Assembly (NCBI GenBank): GCA_913061385.1
Contig: CAJXTM010000210.1
Span: forward strand, 1-6,692
Direction of reading: 5' to 3'
Length of the DNA: 6,692 nucleotides
Source: an uncultured Rhodopirellula sp.
GTDB taxonomy: Bacteria > Planctomycetota > Planctomycetia > Pirellulales > Pirellulaceae
Each line of letters begins with the position of its first letter. The first letter of the stretch is position 1. The position numbers were made by a program, and so were the translations under genes. The notes beneath the pieces are model-generated. The model was not told where the DNA came from, searched no databases, and worked only from the letters and a program-made list of their open reading frames with translations. This document shows positions 1 through 6,644 of this stretch, piece after piece.

Positions 1-49
1 ACGAGATCAGCCTCGGTCTCGTGGGCTCGGAGATGTGTATAAGAGACAG
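1..49 (+). other. Nextera i7-side sequencing adapter (artefact)
   Basis: This is not genomic DNA. Bases 1-7 match the end of the Illumina P7 primer, 8-15 (CAGCCTCG) are an i7 index that I recall as Nextera N710, 16-30 are the i7-side transposase adapter arm, and 31-49 are the 19-bp Tn5 mosaic end (AGATGTGTATAAGAGACAG). A GTG at 35 inside the mosaic end opens in frame with the first gene, so automated gene calling adds the false N-terminus MYKRQ. Genomic sequence begins at 50. Confidence 0.98.
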
Positions 50-2638
50 GGCGGTGATGGCAACATATCGAGTTTCGATTCCAAAAGCGGCGAGAAACTG
101 TGGGGAGCCAACTTCCCGAATAGCGGCTACCAGTCACCTCAGGACCTGATGGTTGTCAACGGTTTGGTCTGGCTTGCACCGCTGACATCGGGAAAGGATT
201 CGGGCGTCTACACGGGACGAGATCCGCGAACTGGCAAAGTCGAAAAAGAGTTTGCGCCTGATGTTGAGACTTACTGGTTCCACCATCGTTGTTACATCGC
301 CAAAGCAACTGACAATTTCCTCATGCCGTCCCGCACTGGGATCGAGTTTGTCGATCCTGACAGCGAACACTGGGACATCAACCACTGGGTACGGGGTGGT
401 TGCCTGTACGGGGTGATGCCCTGCAATGGATTGACGTACGCTCCACCGCACAATTGCGCCTGCTATCCCGAAGCCAAGTTATTCGGATTCAACGCGTTGG
501 CGGCGAGTTCACCAACACGCCCAGTTCCAACCACGGTTCCAGAAGCGGGTCGATTGGAAACTGGGCCCGCGATCAAGCAAATCCTAGCGACCATCGACGC
601 GGATCAAGCTGACCAGGATTGGCCCACCTATCGGCACGATGCGAGTCGTAGCGGGACAATGGGTTCACCGATCGATGGGAAAATCAACACAAAATGGACG
701 GCTGATTTGGGTGGACGCCTAACGGCACCGGTGATCGCCGATGGAACCGTTTATGTAGCTCAGATTGATGAGCACACACTCGTCGCACTCAACCACACTG
801 ACGGTACAGAGCGTTGGACTTACACGATTGGTGCCCGAATTGATTCACCGCCCACCATCCATCGCGGTCGCGTCATCTTTGGCGGAGCCGATGGATGGGT
901 TTACTGTCTGTCGACAGAGGGTGAACTGGCTTGGCGTTACCGTGCCGCCCCCATCGATCGTCGGACCATGGCATTCGAGCAACTTGAATCGCTGTGGCCA
1001 GTGCATGGCAGTGTTTTGATTCACAACGACATCGTTCATTGCGTTGCAGGACGTTCGATTTTTCTGGACGGTGGCCTTCGCTTGCTGCGACTGGACCTCG
1101 CTACAGGAAAAAAACTATCTGAAACGTTGATGGATGAAAAGAATCCTGAAACGGGAAATAACATTCAGGAAAAATTGCAGGTGCTGCAAATGCCGGTTGG
1201 TTTACCCGACATTCTGTCCACCGACGGCAAACATATCTTCATGAAGTCACAGAAGTTCGACATGAAGGGGAACCGTCTTGAGATTGGTCCGAATTCAGGT
1301 GACTTCGCAGGTCAGGCATCCAAGCAACGAGGCGAGGATGCCCACATTTTTGCTCCCATGGGCTTCTTGGACGAAACGTGGTTCCATCGATCCTACTGGG
1401 TGCTTGGTCAAAGTTTTGCGGGGGGACATGGTGGCTACTATCAGGCCGGACGTTTTGCCCCCTCCGGTCGCTTGCTCGTGAACGGAAACGGCTACGTGTT
1501 TGGGTATGGTCGCAAACCTGAGTACCTTCGTTGGACGACCACGCTGGAACATCAGTTGTTTGCGGCAGAACCAAATCCTCCGGAGATCCCCAAGGACTTT
1601 GGGAAGCGGAAAACTGGCCCAACGGGAACATTTACCCAATTTCAAAACTCACCCAGCCTGAATCCCGCGAATCAACCGATCACGGTGGAGGCCTGGGTGA
1701 CTGCAACCCGCCCACAGGGAGTCATCATTGCTCGCGGCGGCCCTGCGGACGGATTCGCTCTCTCACTCAAAAACGGGCGCCCCGCATTTCACATCCGATC
1801 CAGTGACAAGTTGACCACGGTCACTGCGAATAAACGGATCGTCGGTGGCTGGCACCACGTGGTCGGCGTTCTGGACAAAGACAAAAACATGAAGGTCTAT
1901 GTCGACGGCGAATTGTCCGGCGAGGGGGAAGCGAGCGGCCTAATCAGCACCGATCCCGTACAAACCATGGAAATCGGTACCGACGGTGCGACAGCGGTAG
2001 GAGATTACAAAATCTCGCAATTCACCGGAATCATCGACGAAGTCCGAATCTACTTTCTTGCGGCCAACGCCGAACAGATTGCCAAACGGCATCAAGATGG
2101 GTCAGAGATTTCCAGCAACGCCGCTCTAGCAGTCAGCTTTGATGATGGCTCAGCCCGTGACCTCGGTCTGAATCGAAACGACGGCACAGTCGAAGGTGCC
2201 AAGCTGGTCGAAGGTAAGGTGGGAATGGGTTTTCAGTATTCCAGCAAAAAGAAAGGTGGCAACGCAAATGCGCCAGGTAACAGTCTTGTCGATACCAAAT
2301 GGACAGAGGATGTTCCCATCTACGTACGATCAATGCTGCTCTCGGGTGGCAGACTATTCATCGTCGGCCCACCAGACATCATTGATGAAGAATCAACCTT
2401 TCAAAAACTTACCGAGAAAGATGAGCAAGTGCAAAAACTGCTTGCTGAACAGGACCGGGTCCTCAATGGAACCGATGGATCTTTACTTCTTTCGGTCAAC
2501 ATCGACACCGGTAAGATCGAGGACCGCATCGAACTGACTTCGCTGCCAGCATGGGATTCACTAGCGGGTGCAGAAGGAAAATTGTTTCTGTCGACTCTGG
2601 ATGGGTCTGTCATCTGCTTTGGAAGTGAGTCTAAATAA
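50..2638 (+). CDS. Secreted PQQ-type beta-propeller protein with LamG domain (5'-truncated)
   Basis: The reading frame is open from the adapter junction to TAA at 2636. It gives 862 genuine residues, with the natural start missing. Numbering here counts the false adapter start GTG at 35 as residue 1. Residues 6-155 are propeller-like (DSKSGEKLW) and hold a cysteine/histidine cluster: HHRC 83-86, C123, C130, H139, C141, C143. A second propeller section starts at DWPTYRHDASRSG (D195). It has blade ends of PQQ type, such as DGTERWTYTIGA and GELAWRYRA. A LamG/concanavalin-A-like domain spans about 535-690 (ITVEAWV, WHHVVGVLD, IIDEVRIY). After it come a LamG-type strand motif (about 700-745) and a last propeller blade. 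No CxxCH haem motif or vicinal cysteine pair is seen, so a PQQ-dependent dehydrogenase is unlikely and a binding or scaffold role outside the cytoplasm is more plausible. It lies 2 nt upstream of the next gene. The family call is firm; the function is unknown. Confidence 0.9.
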   Translation, partial: GGDGNISSFDSKSGEKLWGANFPNSGYQSPQDLMVVNGLVWLAPLTSGKDSGVYTGRDPRTGKVEKEFAPDVETYWFHHRCYIAKATDNFLMPSRTGIEFVDPDSEHWDINHWVRGGCLYGVMPCNGLTYAPPHNCACYPEAKLFGFNALAASSPTRPVPTTVPEAGRLETGPAIKQILATIDADQADQDWPTYRHDASRSGTMGSPIDGKINTKWTADLGGRLTAPVIADGTVYVAQIDEHTLVALNHTDGTERWTYTIGARIDSPPTIHRGRVIFGGADGWVYCLSTEGELAWRYRAAPIDRRTMAFEQLESLWPVHGSVLIHNDIVHCVAGRSIFLDGGLRLLRLDLATGKKLSETLMDEKNPETGNNIQEKLQVLQMPVGLPDILSTDGKHIFMKSQKFDMKGNRLEIGPNSGDFAGQASKQRGEDAHIFAPMGFLDETWFHRSYWVLGQSFAGGHGGYYQAGRFAPSGRLLVNGNGYVFGYGRKPEYLRWTTTLEHQLFAAEPNPPEIPKDFGKRKTGPTGTFTQFQNSPSLNPANQPITVEAWVTATRPQGVIIARGGPADGFALSLKNGRPAFHIRSSDKLTTVTANKRIVGGWHHVVGVLDKDKNMKVYVDGELSGEGEASGLISTDPVQTMEIGTDGATAVGDYKISQFTGIIDEVRIYFLAANAEQIAKRHQDGSEISSNAALAVSFDDGSARDLGLNRNDGTVEGAKLVEGKVGMGFQYSSKKKGGNANAPGNSLVDTKWTEDVPIYVRSMLLSGGRLFIVGPPDIIDEESTFQKLTEKDEQVQKLLAEQDRVLNGTDGSLLLSVNIDTGKIEDRIELTSLPAWDSLAGAEGKLFLSTLDGSVICFGSESK

Positions 2639-2640
2639 TC

Positions 2641-3687
2641 ATGATGTATGAGATTCCCTCCTCCCGAACCTTTGCTGCGGTTGTGAAAGCACTGATTGCA
2701 GCAAGCATCTGCCTGATGTCTGGCGCATCGTCGGTTGCCTGTAACATTCCGGTATTCCGTTACGCGCTCGAACGATGGCAGCCTGATAGTTGTGAATTGA
2801 TTCTGTACCACCAAGGCCCTCTGGACCCGGATCAACAAAACCTGCTGGAACAGCTAAAAAAACAACAAACAGATCGGAGTAATGACACTCCCAGTTCGCT
2901 AACCCTGAGCAACCTTGCCTCACCGACCCCAGCGCACGCTAATTTGTTGCATTCAGTTCGATCAGCAACCAACCAGGATATTTCAGAACCCTACCTTGTT
3001 GTCAGAATGAAACTCGGAAAAGGTCGCGTCGTGAATGGATGGCATGGTCCATTGTCCGACGCAATCGAAGTGGGAATCATGGAATCGCCAGTCAGACGTG
3101 AACTGTCGAAAAGATTACTGTCGGGTCACTCTGTCGTATGGCTGGTGGTTCGTGGTGACAACAAAACCAGTTCTCCAACAAAAACCCGTGATCTCAATGC
3201 CAAAGCACGCCTTGCACTGGACGCAAGTTTTCTGTGGTTGTCCACCAATCTGCAACTGCCTGAAGGAATCGGACTACCAGGTTCTGAACTGCATTCCGAA
3301 ACCCCACTTCTGCTGAAATTCAGTGTGTTGGAGATCGACCGAAAAGACGTGAAAGAAACATTCCTGATCAATTTATTTTCGGCACTCCAACCCGAAGCGA
3401 CAGACCGAGGCGAGGACTTGATCGTTCCGGTCTTTGGACGTGGTCGTGCTTTGGAAGTCATTCCCGCCTCGGTGCTGACCGCTCCGCTGATCAAGGATCT
3501 GACAACATTTCTGAGCGGGCCGTGTTCGTGTCAAGTGAAGGAACAAAACCCCGGCTTTGATTTGCTGATGTCGGTTGACTGGAACACAAAGTTGTTTGGG
3601 AAAGGAAATGCCCCACCACCCGTGCGGTCGGATCGTGATCGCCTCAATCAAAAACCGGAATTATTGACCATTCCACCCGGGAACTGA
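2641..3687 (+). CDS. Exported cysteine-motif protein of unknown function
   Basis: This 348-residue protein starts 2 nt after the stop of the propeller gene, so the two are almost certainly co-transcribed. The N-terminus (about 10-33) is hydrophobic and ends SSVA before C34, which fits signal peptidase I cleavage after A33. SVAC is also a poor lipobox, so lipidation at C34 is possible but weak. The mature start has C34-N-I-P followed by VFRYALERW. A later LIVPVFGRGRALEVIP segment precedes C295-S-C297 and QVKEQNPGFDLLMSVDWN. The C-terminal tail is polar and proline-containing. I recall similar CNIPVFRYALERW and CSCQVKEQNPG phrases in planctomycete hypothetical proteins but know no assigned function. 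The paired beta-rich segments and the CxxP and CxC motifs could suggest thioredoxin-like folds or metal binding; this is inference only. Spacing from the nearest GGAAG (2621-2625) to the ATG is about 15 nt, longer than usual, so re-initiation after the upstream gene is likely. An ATG at 2644 is an alternative start. Confidence 0.88.
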   Translation: MMYEIPSSRTFAAVVKALIAASICLMSGASSVACNIPVFRYALERWQPDSCELILYHQGPLDPDQQNLLEQLKKQQTDRSNDTPSSLTLSNLASPTPAHANLLHSVRSATNQDISEPYLVVRMKLGKGRVVNGWHGPLSDAIEVGIMESPVRRELSKRLLSGHSVVWLVVRGDNKTSSPTKTRDLNAKARLALDASFLWLSTNLQLPEGIGLPGSELHSETPLLLKFSVLEIDRKDVKETFLINLFSALQPEATDRGEDLIVPVFGRGRALEVIPASVLTAPLIKDLTTFLSGPCSCQVKEQNPGFDLLMSVDWNTKLFGKGNAPPPVRSDRDRLNQKPELLTIPPGN

Positions 3688-3736
3688 GCTCTGCTGAAGA
3701 AACACAGAGCCGCTCCTGATGCAAAGACTGAAACGC

Positions 3737-3740
3737 AGGT
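3737..3740 (+). promoter_or_regulatory. Ribosome binding site of the binding-protein gene
   Basis: AGGT lies 5 nt before the ATG at 3746. An in-frame TAA at 3740-3742 rules out any earlier start, so the site and the stop together fix 3746 as the start in preference to the ATG at 3755. Confidence 0.6.
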
Positions 3741-3745
3741 AAGAC

Positions 3746-5272
3746 ATGAATAAAATGCTCGTCGTAATGCTGGGATCGATCGTCGCGCTCGGCGCGATGG
3801 TCTGGATGCTGCAAAGTGGCTCTCAGCGCGGAAACCCGACTAACACTGCTGGCGGTGAACCAACAGAACCTCTGATGTTCTTCTGCGCTGCCAGCAACCG
3901 GGCCGTGATGGAAAAAATTGTCGCCGATTACACGGAAGAATACGGTCGGGAAATCGAACTGCAATACGGTGGTTCACAAACGCTGCTGTCACAGTTGGAG
4001 GTAACCGGAACAGGCGACTTGTACCTGCCTGCGGACGATAGTTATCTCAAGATTGCGAAGGACAAGAATCTTGTCTCGGAAATGCTACCCATCGCTAAAA
4101 TGGAGGTTGTTGTCGCGGTACAAAAAGGCAATCCAAAATCGATTCAGACTTTCGACGATTTGCTTCGTGACGATGTCAAATTAGTTCAAGCCAACCCGGA
4201 TGCAACTGCCGTAGGCAAGGTCACTAGGCGTATGCTCACGGAATCGGGGCAGTGGGATGCCCTCGACAAAGGTACAACTGCGTACCGAACAACCGTGACA
4301 GAAGCAGCCAATGATCTGCTCGTTGGTGCTGCGGATGCAGCGATTGTGTATGACGCAGTCCTGCATACCTACCCAGACTTAGAATTCGTAACGCTTTCCG
4401 AATTTGCCGCCGGAACATCACTGGTGGCATTGGGAGTCACTCAGCAAACACGGCAACCCAGCGCCGCATTGCACTTTGCCCGCTACGTCACAGCAAGGGA
4501 CCGCGGGCTGGCAAATTACGCGGAACACGGTTTTCAAGTCGAGAAAGGCGACGTCTGGTCAGAAACCCCCGAACTCAATCTGTTTGCCGGTTCAATGCTC
4601 CGACCTGCAATTGAAGACACCGTCAAGCAATTCGAAAAACGCGAGGGAGTCCGGGTGAATACCGTGTACAACGGGTGCGGCATTCTGGTTGCCCAGATGA
4701 AAGCGGGACAAGTTCCCGATGCCTACTTTGCCTGCGATACAGAATTCATGGAACAGGTTCCCGATCTATTCCCTGAACCGACCGACGTTTCACAGAATGA
4801 ACTTGTCATTATCGTTAAGAAAGGCAACCCGCGTCAGATCGCCAGCCTGCGAGACCTGACCAAGGAAGGATTACGAGTCGGAATTGGTCATGAAAAGCAA
4901 TGTGCCATGGGTTGGGTCACCCAAAACACCTTTCGTGAAGGCGGGGTACAACAAGAGGTGATGGAAAACGTGACGGTGCAAACCCCGACAGGTGATATGC
5001 TCGTGAACCAAATGCGGGCGGGATCACTAGACGCCGCTGTGGTGTACCTGAGTAATACCGCTGGGTCCGGTGAGTTTCTCGATGCCGTTCGAATTCAGGG
5101 ACTGGACTGCAGTGTGGCCACGCAGCCCTACGCAATCACACCTGAATCACCGAATGCCCTGACGGCCAGTCGACTATTCCAGCAAATCTGCTCGACCGAT
5201 TCACAGGATAGTTTCACGGCGGAAGGCTTCCGCTGGAAACTCGACACGGAGTCCAGTACCGACAATGAGTGA
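3746..5272 (+). CDS. Tandem double ModA-type oxyanion-binding protein
   Basis: This 508-residue protein is the binding component of the ABC importer encoded just downstream. Residues 5-22 form one hydrophobic segment (signal peptide or membrane anchor, no lipobox), followed by a short polar linker. Two ModA-like modules follow, about 41-270 and 275-499. Shared landmarks occur in the same order: FFCAASNRAVM (S50) and LFAGSMLRPAI (S283); YGGSQTLLSQL (S77) and YNGCGILVAQM (C311); TGDLYLPADD and VPDAYFACDT; AVQKGNP and IVKKGNP; DATAVGK (T154) and KQCAMGW (C386); DAAIVY (Y202) and DAAVVY (Y434); EHGF and AEGF. The offset is a steady 232-234 residues, about one mature ModA. A typical ModA has one such module, so the gene is a fused duplication. 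Module 2 is cysteine-rich (C311, C330, C386, C455, C482), while module 1 has only C47. Molybdate, tungstate or another oxyanion is the family expectation; the true ligand is not shown. It overlaps the permease gene by 8 nt. Confidence 0.92.
   Translation: MNKMLVVMLGSIVALGAMVWMLQSGSQRGNPTNTAGGEPTEPLMFFCAASNRAVMEKIVADYTEEYGREIELQYGGSQTLLSQLEVTGTGDLYLPADDSYLKIAKDKNLVSEMLPIAKMEVVVAVQKGNPKSIQTFDDLLRDDVKLVQANPDATAVGKVTRRMLTESGQWDALDKGTTAYRTTVTEAANDLLVGAADAAIVYDAVLHTYPDLEFVTLSEFAAGTSLVALGVTQQTRQPSAALHFARYVTARDRGLANYAEHGFQVEKGDVWSETPELNLFAGSMLRPAIEDTVKQFEKREGVRVNTVYNGCGILVAQMKAGQVPDAYFACDTEFMEQVPDLFPEPTDVSQNELVIIVKKGNPRQIASLRDLTKEGLRVGIGHEKQCAMGWVTQNTFREGGVQQEVMENVTVQTPTGDMLVNQMRAGSLDAAVVYLSNTAGSGEFLDAVRIQGLDCSVATQPYAITPESPNALTASRLFQQICSTDSQDSFTAEGFRWKLDTESSTDNE
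3866..5242 (+). repeat. Protein-level tandem duplication of the binding module
   Basis: The two modules of the binding protein (3866-4555 and 4568-5242) align at protein level with a near-constant offset of 232-234 residues. They have diverged strongly: motifs are kept, but many positions differ and no long identical DNA stretch is apparent. The duplication is therefore old, not a recent unequal crossover or an assembly duplication. Confidence 0.85.
5265..5272 (+). other. 8-nt gene overlap, binding protein to permease
   Basis: ATGAGTGA contains the permease start (5265-5267) and the binding-protein stop TGA (5270-5272). The nearest purine-rich site is GGAG at 5248-5251, 13 nt upstream of the ATG, which is far for an efficient ribosome binding site. 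Coupled re-initiation is therefore likely. Confidence 0.8.
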
Positions 5273-6122
5273 ATCGACGCCCAACAGAATTGCTGAAACC
5301 AAAACAAAGCTGAAGCGGAGACGCTCGGACCTGCCGTTTTTTCTGGTCATGAGTGGTATTTCGTCGTGCTTCATTCTGCTCATTGTTTTGCTGCTTGCAG
5401 CTGACCTGATGTTTACCTCGTTTGAGGATTTCAGGGCTGCAGTGATGAAGTCCGAAATACAGTCAGCATTTAGACTCACCCTTCTTTCCTGCACGATCGC
5501 CGCGTTGTTATCCATTTGGGTTGCGACACCGCTTGGATACCTGCTGTCGCGGTACCGATTCCCGGGACGACTGTTGATCGACACCATTGTGGATATCCCG
5601 ATTGTGCTACCACCGTTGGTATTGGGGCTCAGCCTGCTGATACTTTTCCATCTTCCGATCGGCGGATGGGAACTGGAAGCATGGCTTCGTGACGACATCG
5701 GCTTCCCAGTGACCTATCGCTGGCCAGCAGTGATTCTTGCCCAATTCAGTGTTTCCTGTGCATTCGCTGTCCGCACCATGCGAGTTACCTTCGACCAGAT
5801 CAACCCACGTGCAGAAGATGTCGCGCGCACGCTGGGCTGCACTCGCGGGCAAGCATTTATTCAGATTGCCTTGCCCCAATCATGGCGTGGCATGATCGCG
5901 GCAACCACGATTGCCTGGGCGAGAGCCTTGGGAGAATTTGGTCCGATTCTGGTCTTCGCTGGCGCAACCCGAATGCGAACCGAAGTCCTGTCAACAACCG
6001 TCTTCCTTGAACTCTCCATCGGACAACTCAATGCCGCTGTCGCCGTCTCGCTGCTGATGGTCGTGATGGCCGTCATCGTACTCGTCGTGCTGCGTGTCCT
6101 AGGAACTGGACTGACATCATGA
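5265..6122 (+). CDS. ModB/CysTWA-type ABC transporter permease
   Basis: This 285-residue inner-membrane protein forms the importer channel, presumably as a homodimer because only one permease gene is seen. A basic cytoplasmic start (KLKRRR 15-20) precedes about six membrane segments near 24-47, 70-94, 107-129, 153-172, 209-233 and 255-279. The cytoplasmic EAA-type coupling loop is visible at E184-DVARTLG-191 through LP 203-204, followed by the family signature WARALGEFGPILVFAGA (218-234). The GEFG motif and the TEVLSTTVFLEL segment after it are typical of molybdate, tungstate and sulfate permeases. It is somewhat longer than a minimal ModB because of the N-terminal extension. The start at 5265 overlaps the end of the binding-protein gene by 8 nt, and its stop overlaps the ATPase start, which suggests translational coupling and balanced amounts of the subunits. 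The transporter class is clear; the substrate is not decided by the sequence. Confidence 0.92.
   Translation: MSESTPNRIAETKTKLKRRRSDLPFFLVMSGISSCFILLIVLLLAADLMFTSFEDFRAAVMKSEIQSAFRLTLLSCTIAALLSIWVATPLGYLLSRYRFPGRLLIDTIVDIPIVLPPLVLGLSLLILFHLPIGGWELEAWLRDDIGFPVTYRWPAVILAQFSVSCAFAVRTMRVTFDQINPRAEDVARTLGCTRGQAFIQIALPQSWRGMIAATTIAWARALGEFGPILVFAGATRMRTEVLSTTVFLELSIGQLNAAVAVSLLMVVMAVIVLVVLRVLGTGLTS
6119..6122 (+). other. 4-nt ATGA overlap, permease to ATPase
   Basis: ATGA joins the ATPase start (6119-6121) to the permease stop TGA (6120-6122), the classic translational-coupling overlap. A weak GGA lies at 6108-6110, 8 nt before the ATG. Confidence 0.85.
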
Positions 6123-6644
6123 TTGAGTTCCAAAATGTATGCATCCGAGCGGGTGACTTCCAACTGAACGACGTCTCCTTTGAGGTTGGTAGCGGTGAGT
6201 ACGCAGTTTTGATGGGCCGTACCGGTCGCGGCAAGACCACCATCCTCGAATCCCTGTGCGGACTGAGACGCGTGCAAAGTGGAAAAATCCTGATCCGTGG
6301 CATGGACGTCACACACTGGCCACCAGCAGATCGGGAAATTGGCTACGTTCCACAAGATCTCGCGCTGTTTCCAACCTTCTCGGTCGCCGAACATCTGCAA
6401 TTCGCTTTGCGTTTGCGACGATTTCACTCTACGCAAATTGAGCATCGAGTGAATGAATTGGCCGAGATGCTGGGTATCAACCATCTGCTGAAACGGCAGA
6501 TTGAGGGTCTCAGCGGGGGCGAGTCTCAACGTGTCGCACTCGGTCGTGCACTTTCGTTCCGTCCCACCGTGCTGTTGCTAGATGAACCACTCAGTGCACT
6601 GGACGCTGAAACACGCGAAGAAATCCAGACGCTATTGCGTACCC
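6119..6644 (+). CDS. ModC-type ABC transporter ATPase (3'-truncated)
   Basis: This is the energising subunit of the importer: it hydrolyses ATP on the cytoplasmic face and couples to the permease EAA loop. The 175 complete residues hold Walker A GRTGRGKTT (33-41), the Q-loop YVPQD (76-80), signature LSGGESQRVALGRAL (131-145), Walker B VLLLDEP (151-157) and D-loop SALD (159-162). Walker A has R37 where serine, alanine or cysteine is more usual; the catalytic lysine K39 and the rest are intact. Genomic sequence ends at 6644, before the H-loop histidine. Any C-terminal regulatory domain, such as the molybdate-binding MOP domain of many ModC proteins, is also lost, so the piece that would best indicate substrate is missing. 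The apparent tail VSYTHLTLPTTPYV is translated adapter. Confidence 0.93.

Noticed and set aside
31..49. Tn5/IS50-like mosaic end as a natural transposon end, paired with 6645-6663
   Set aside because: Both copies are flanked outward by Illumina adapter arms and index bases, so they come from library preparation. There is no transposase gene.
50..2638. PQQ-dependent alcohol or glucose dehydrogenase
   Set aside because: Blade repeats resemble the PQQ propeller, but no vicinal cysteine pair, haem-binding CxxCH or complete dehydrogenase layout is visible, and a LamG domain interrupts the propeller. A non-enzymatic propeller is more likely.
3664..3692. TTGACC at 3664-3669 as a -35 box for the importer genes
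   Set aside because: No plausible -10 box lies about 17 nt downstream (AGCTCT), and it sits inside the coding end of gene 2.
3688..3745. Inverted repeat GCTCTG (3688-3693) and CAGAGC (3705-3710) as a terminator
   Set aside because: The stem is only 6 bp with an 11-nt loop and no T-tract follows. It may be chance and is too weak to call a terminator or an operon boundary.
5861..6529. Long antisense reading frame (222 codons) across the permease and ATPase genes
   Set aside because: The + strand here encodes two well-matched transporter proteins with intact motifs. The antisense translation has no recognisable domain and is a shadow of them, as are the other antisense frames.
50..6644. Defence system, CRISPR array, prophage or integrated element
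   Set aside because: No nuclease, Cas, integrase, phage structural gene, direct-repeat array or tRNA-associated site is seen. The region reads as ordinary transport and exported-protein genes.
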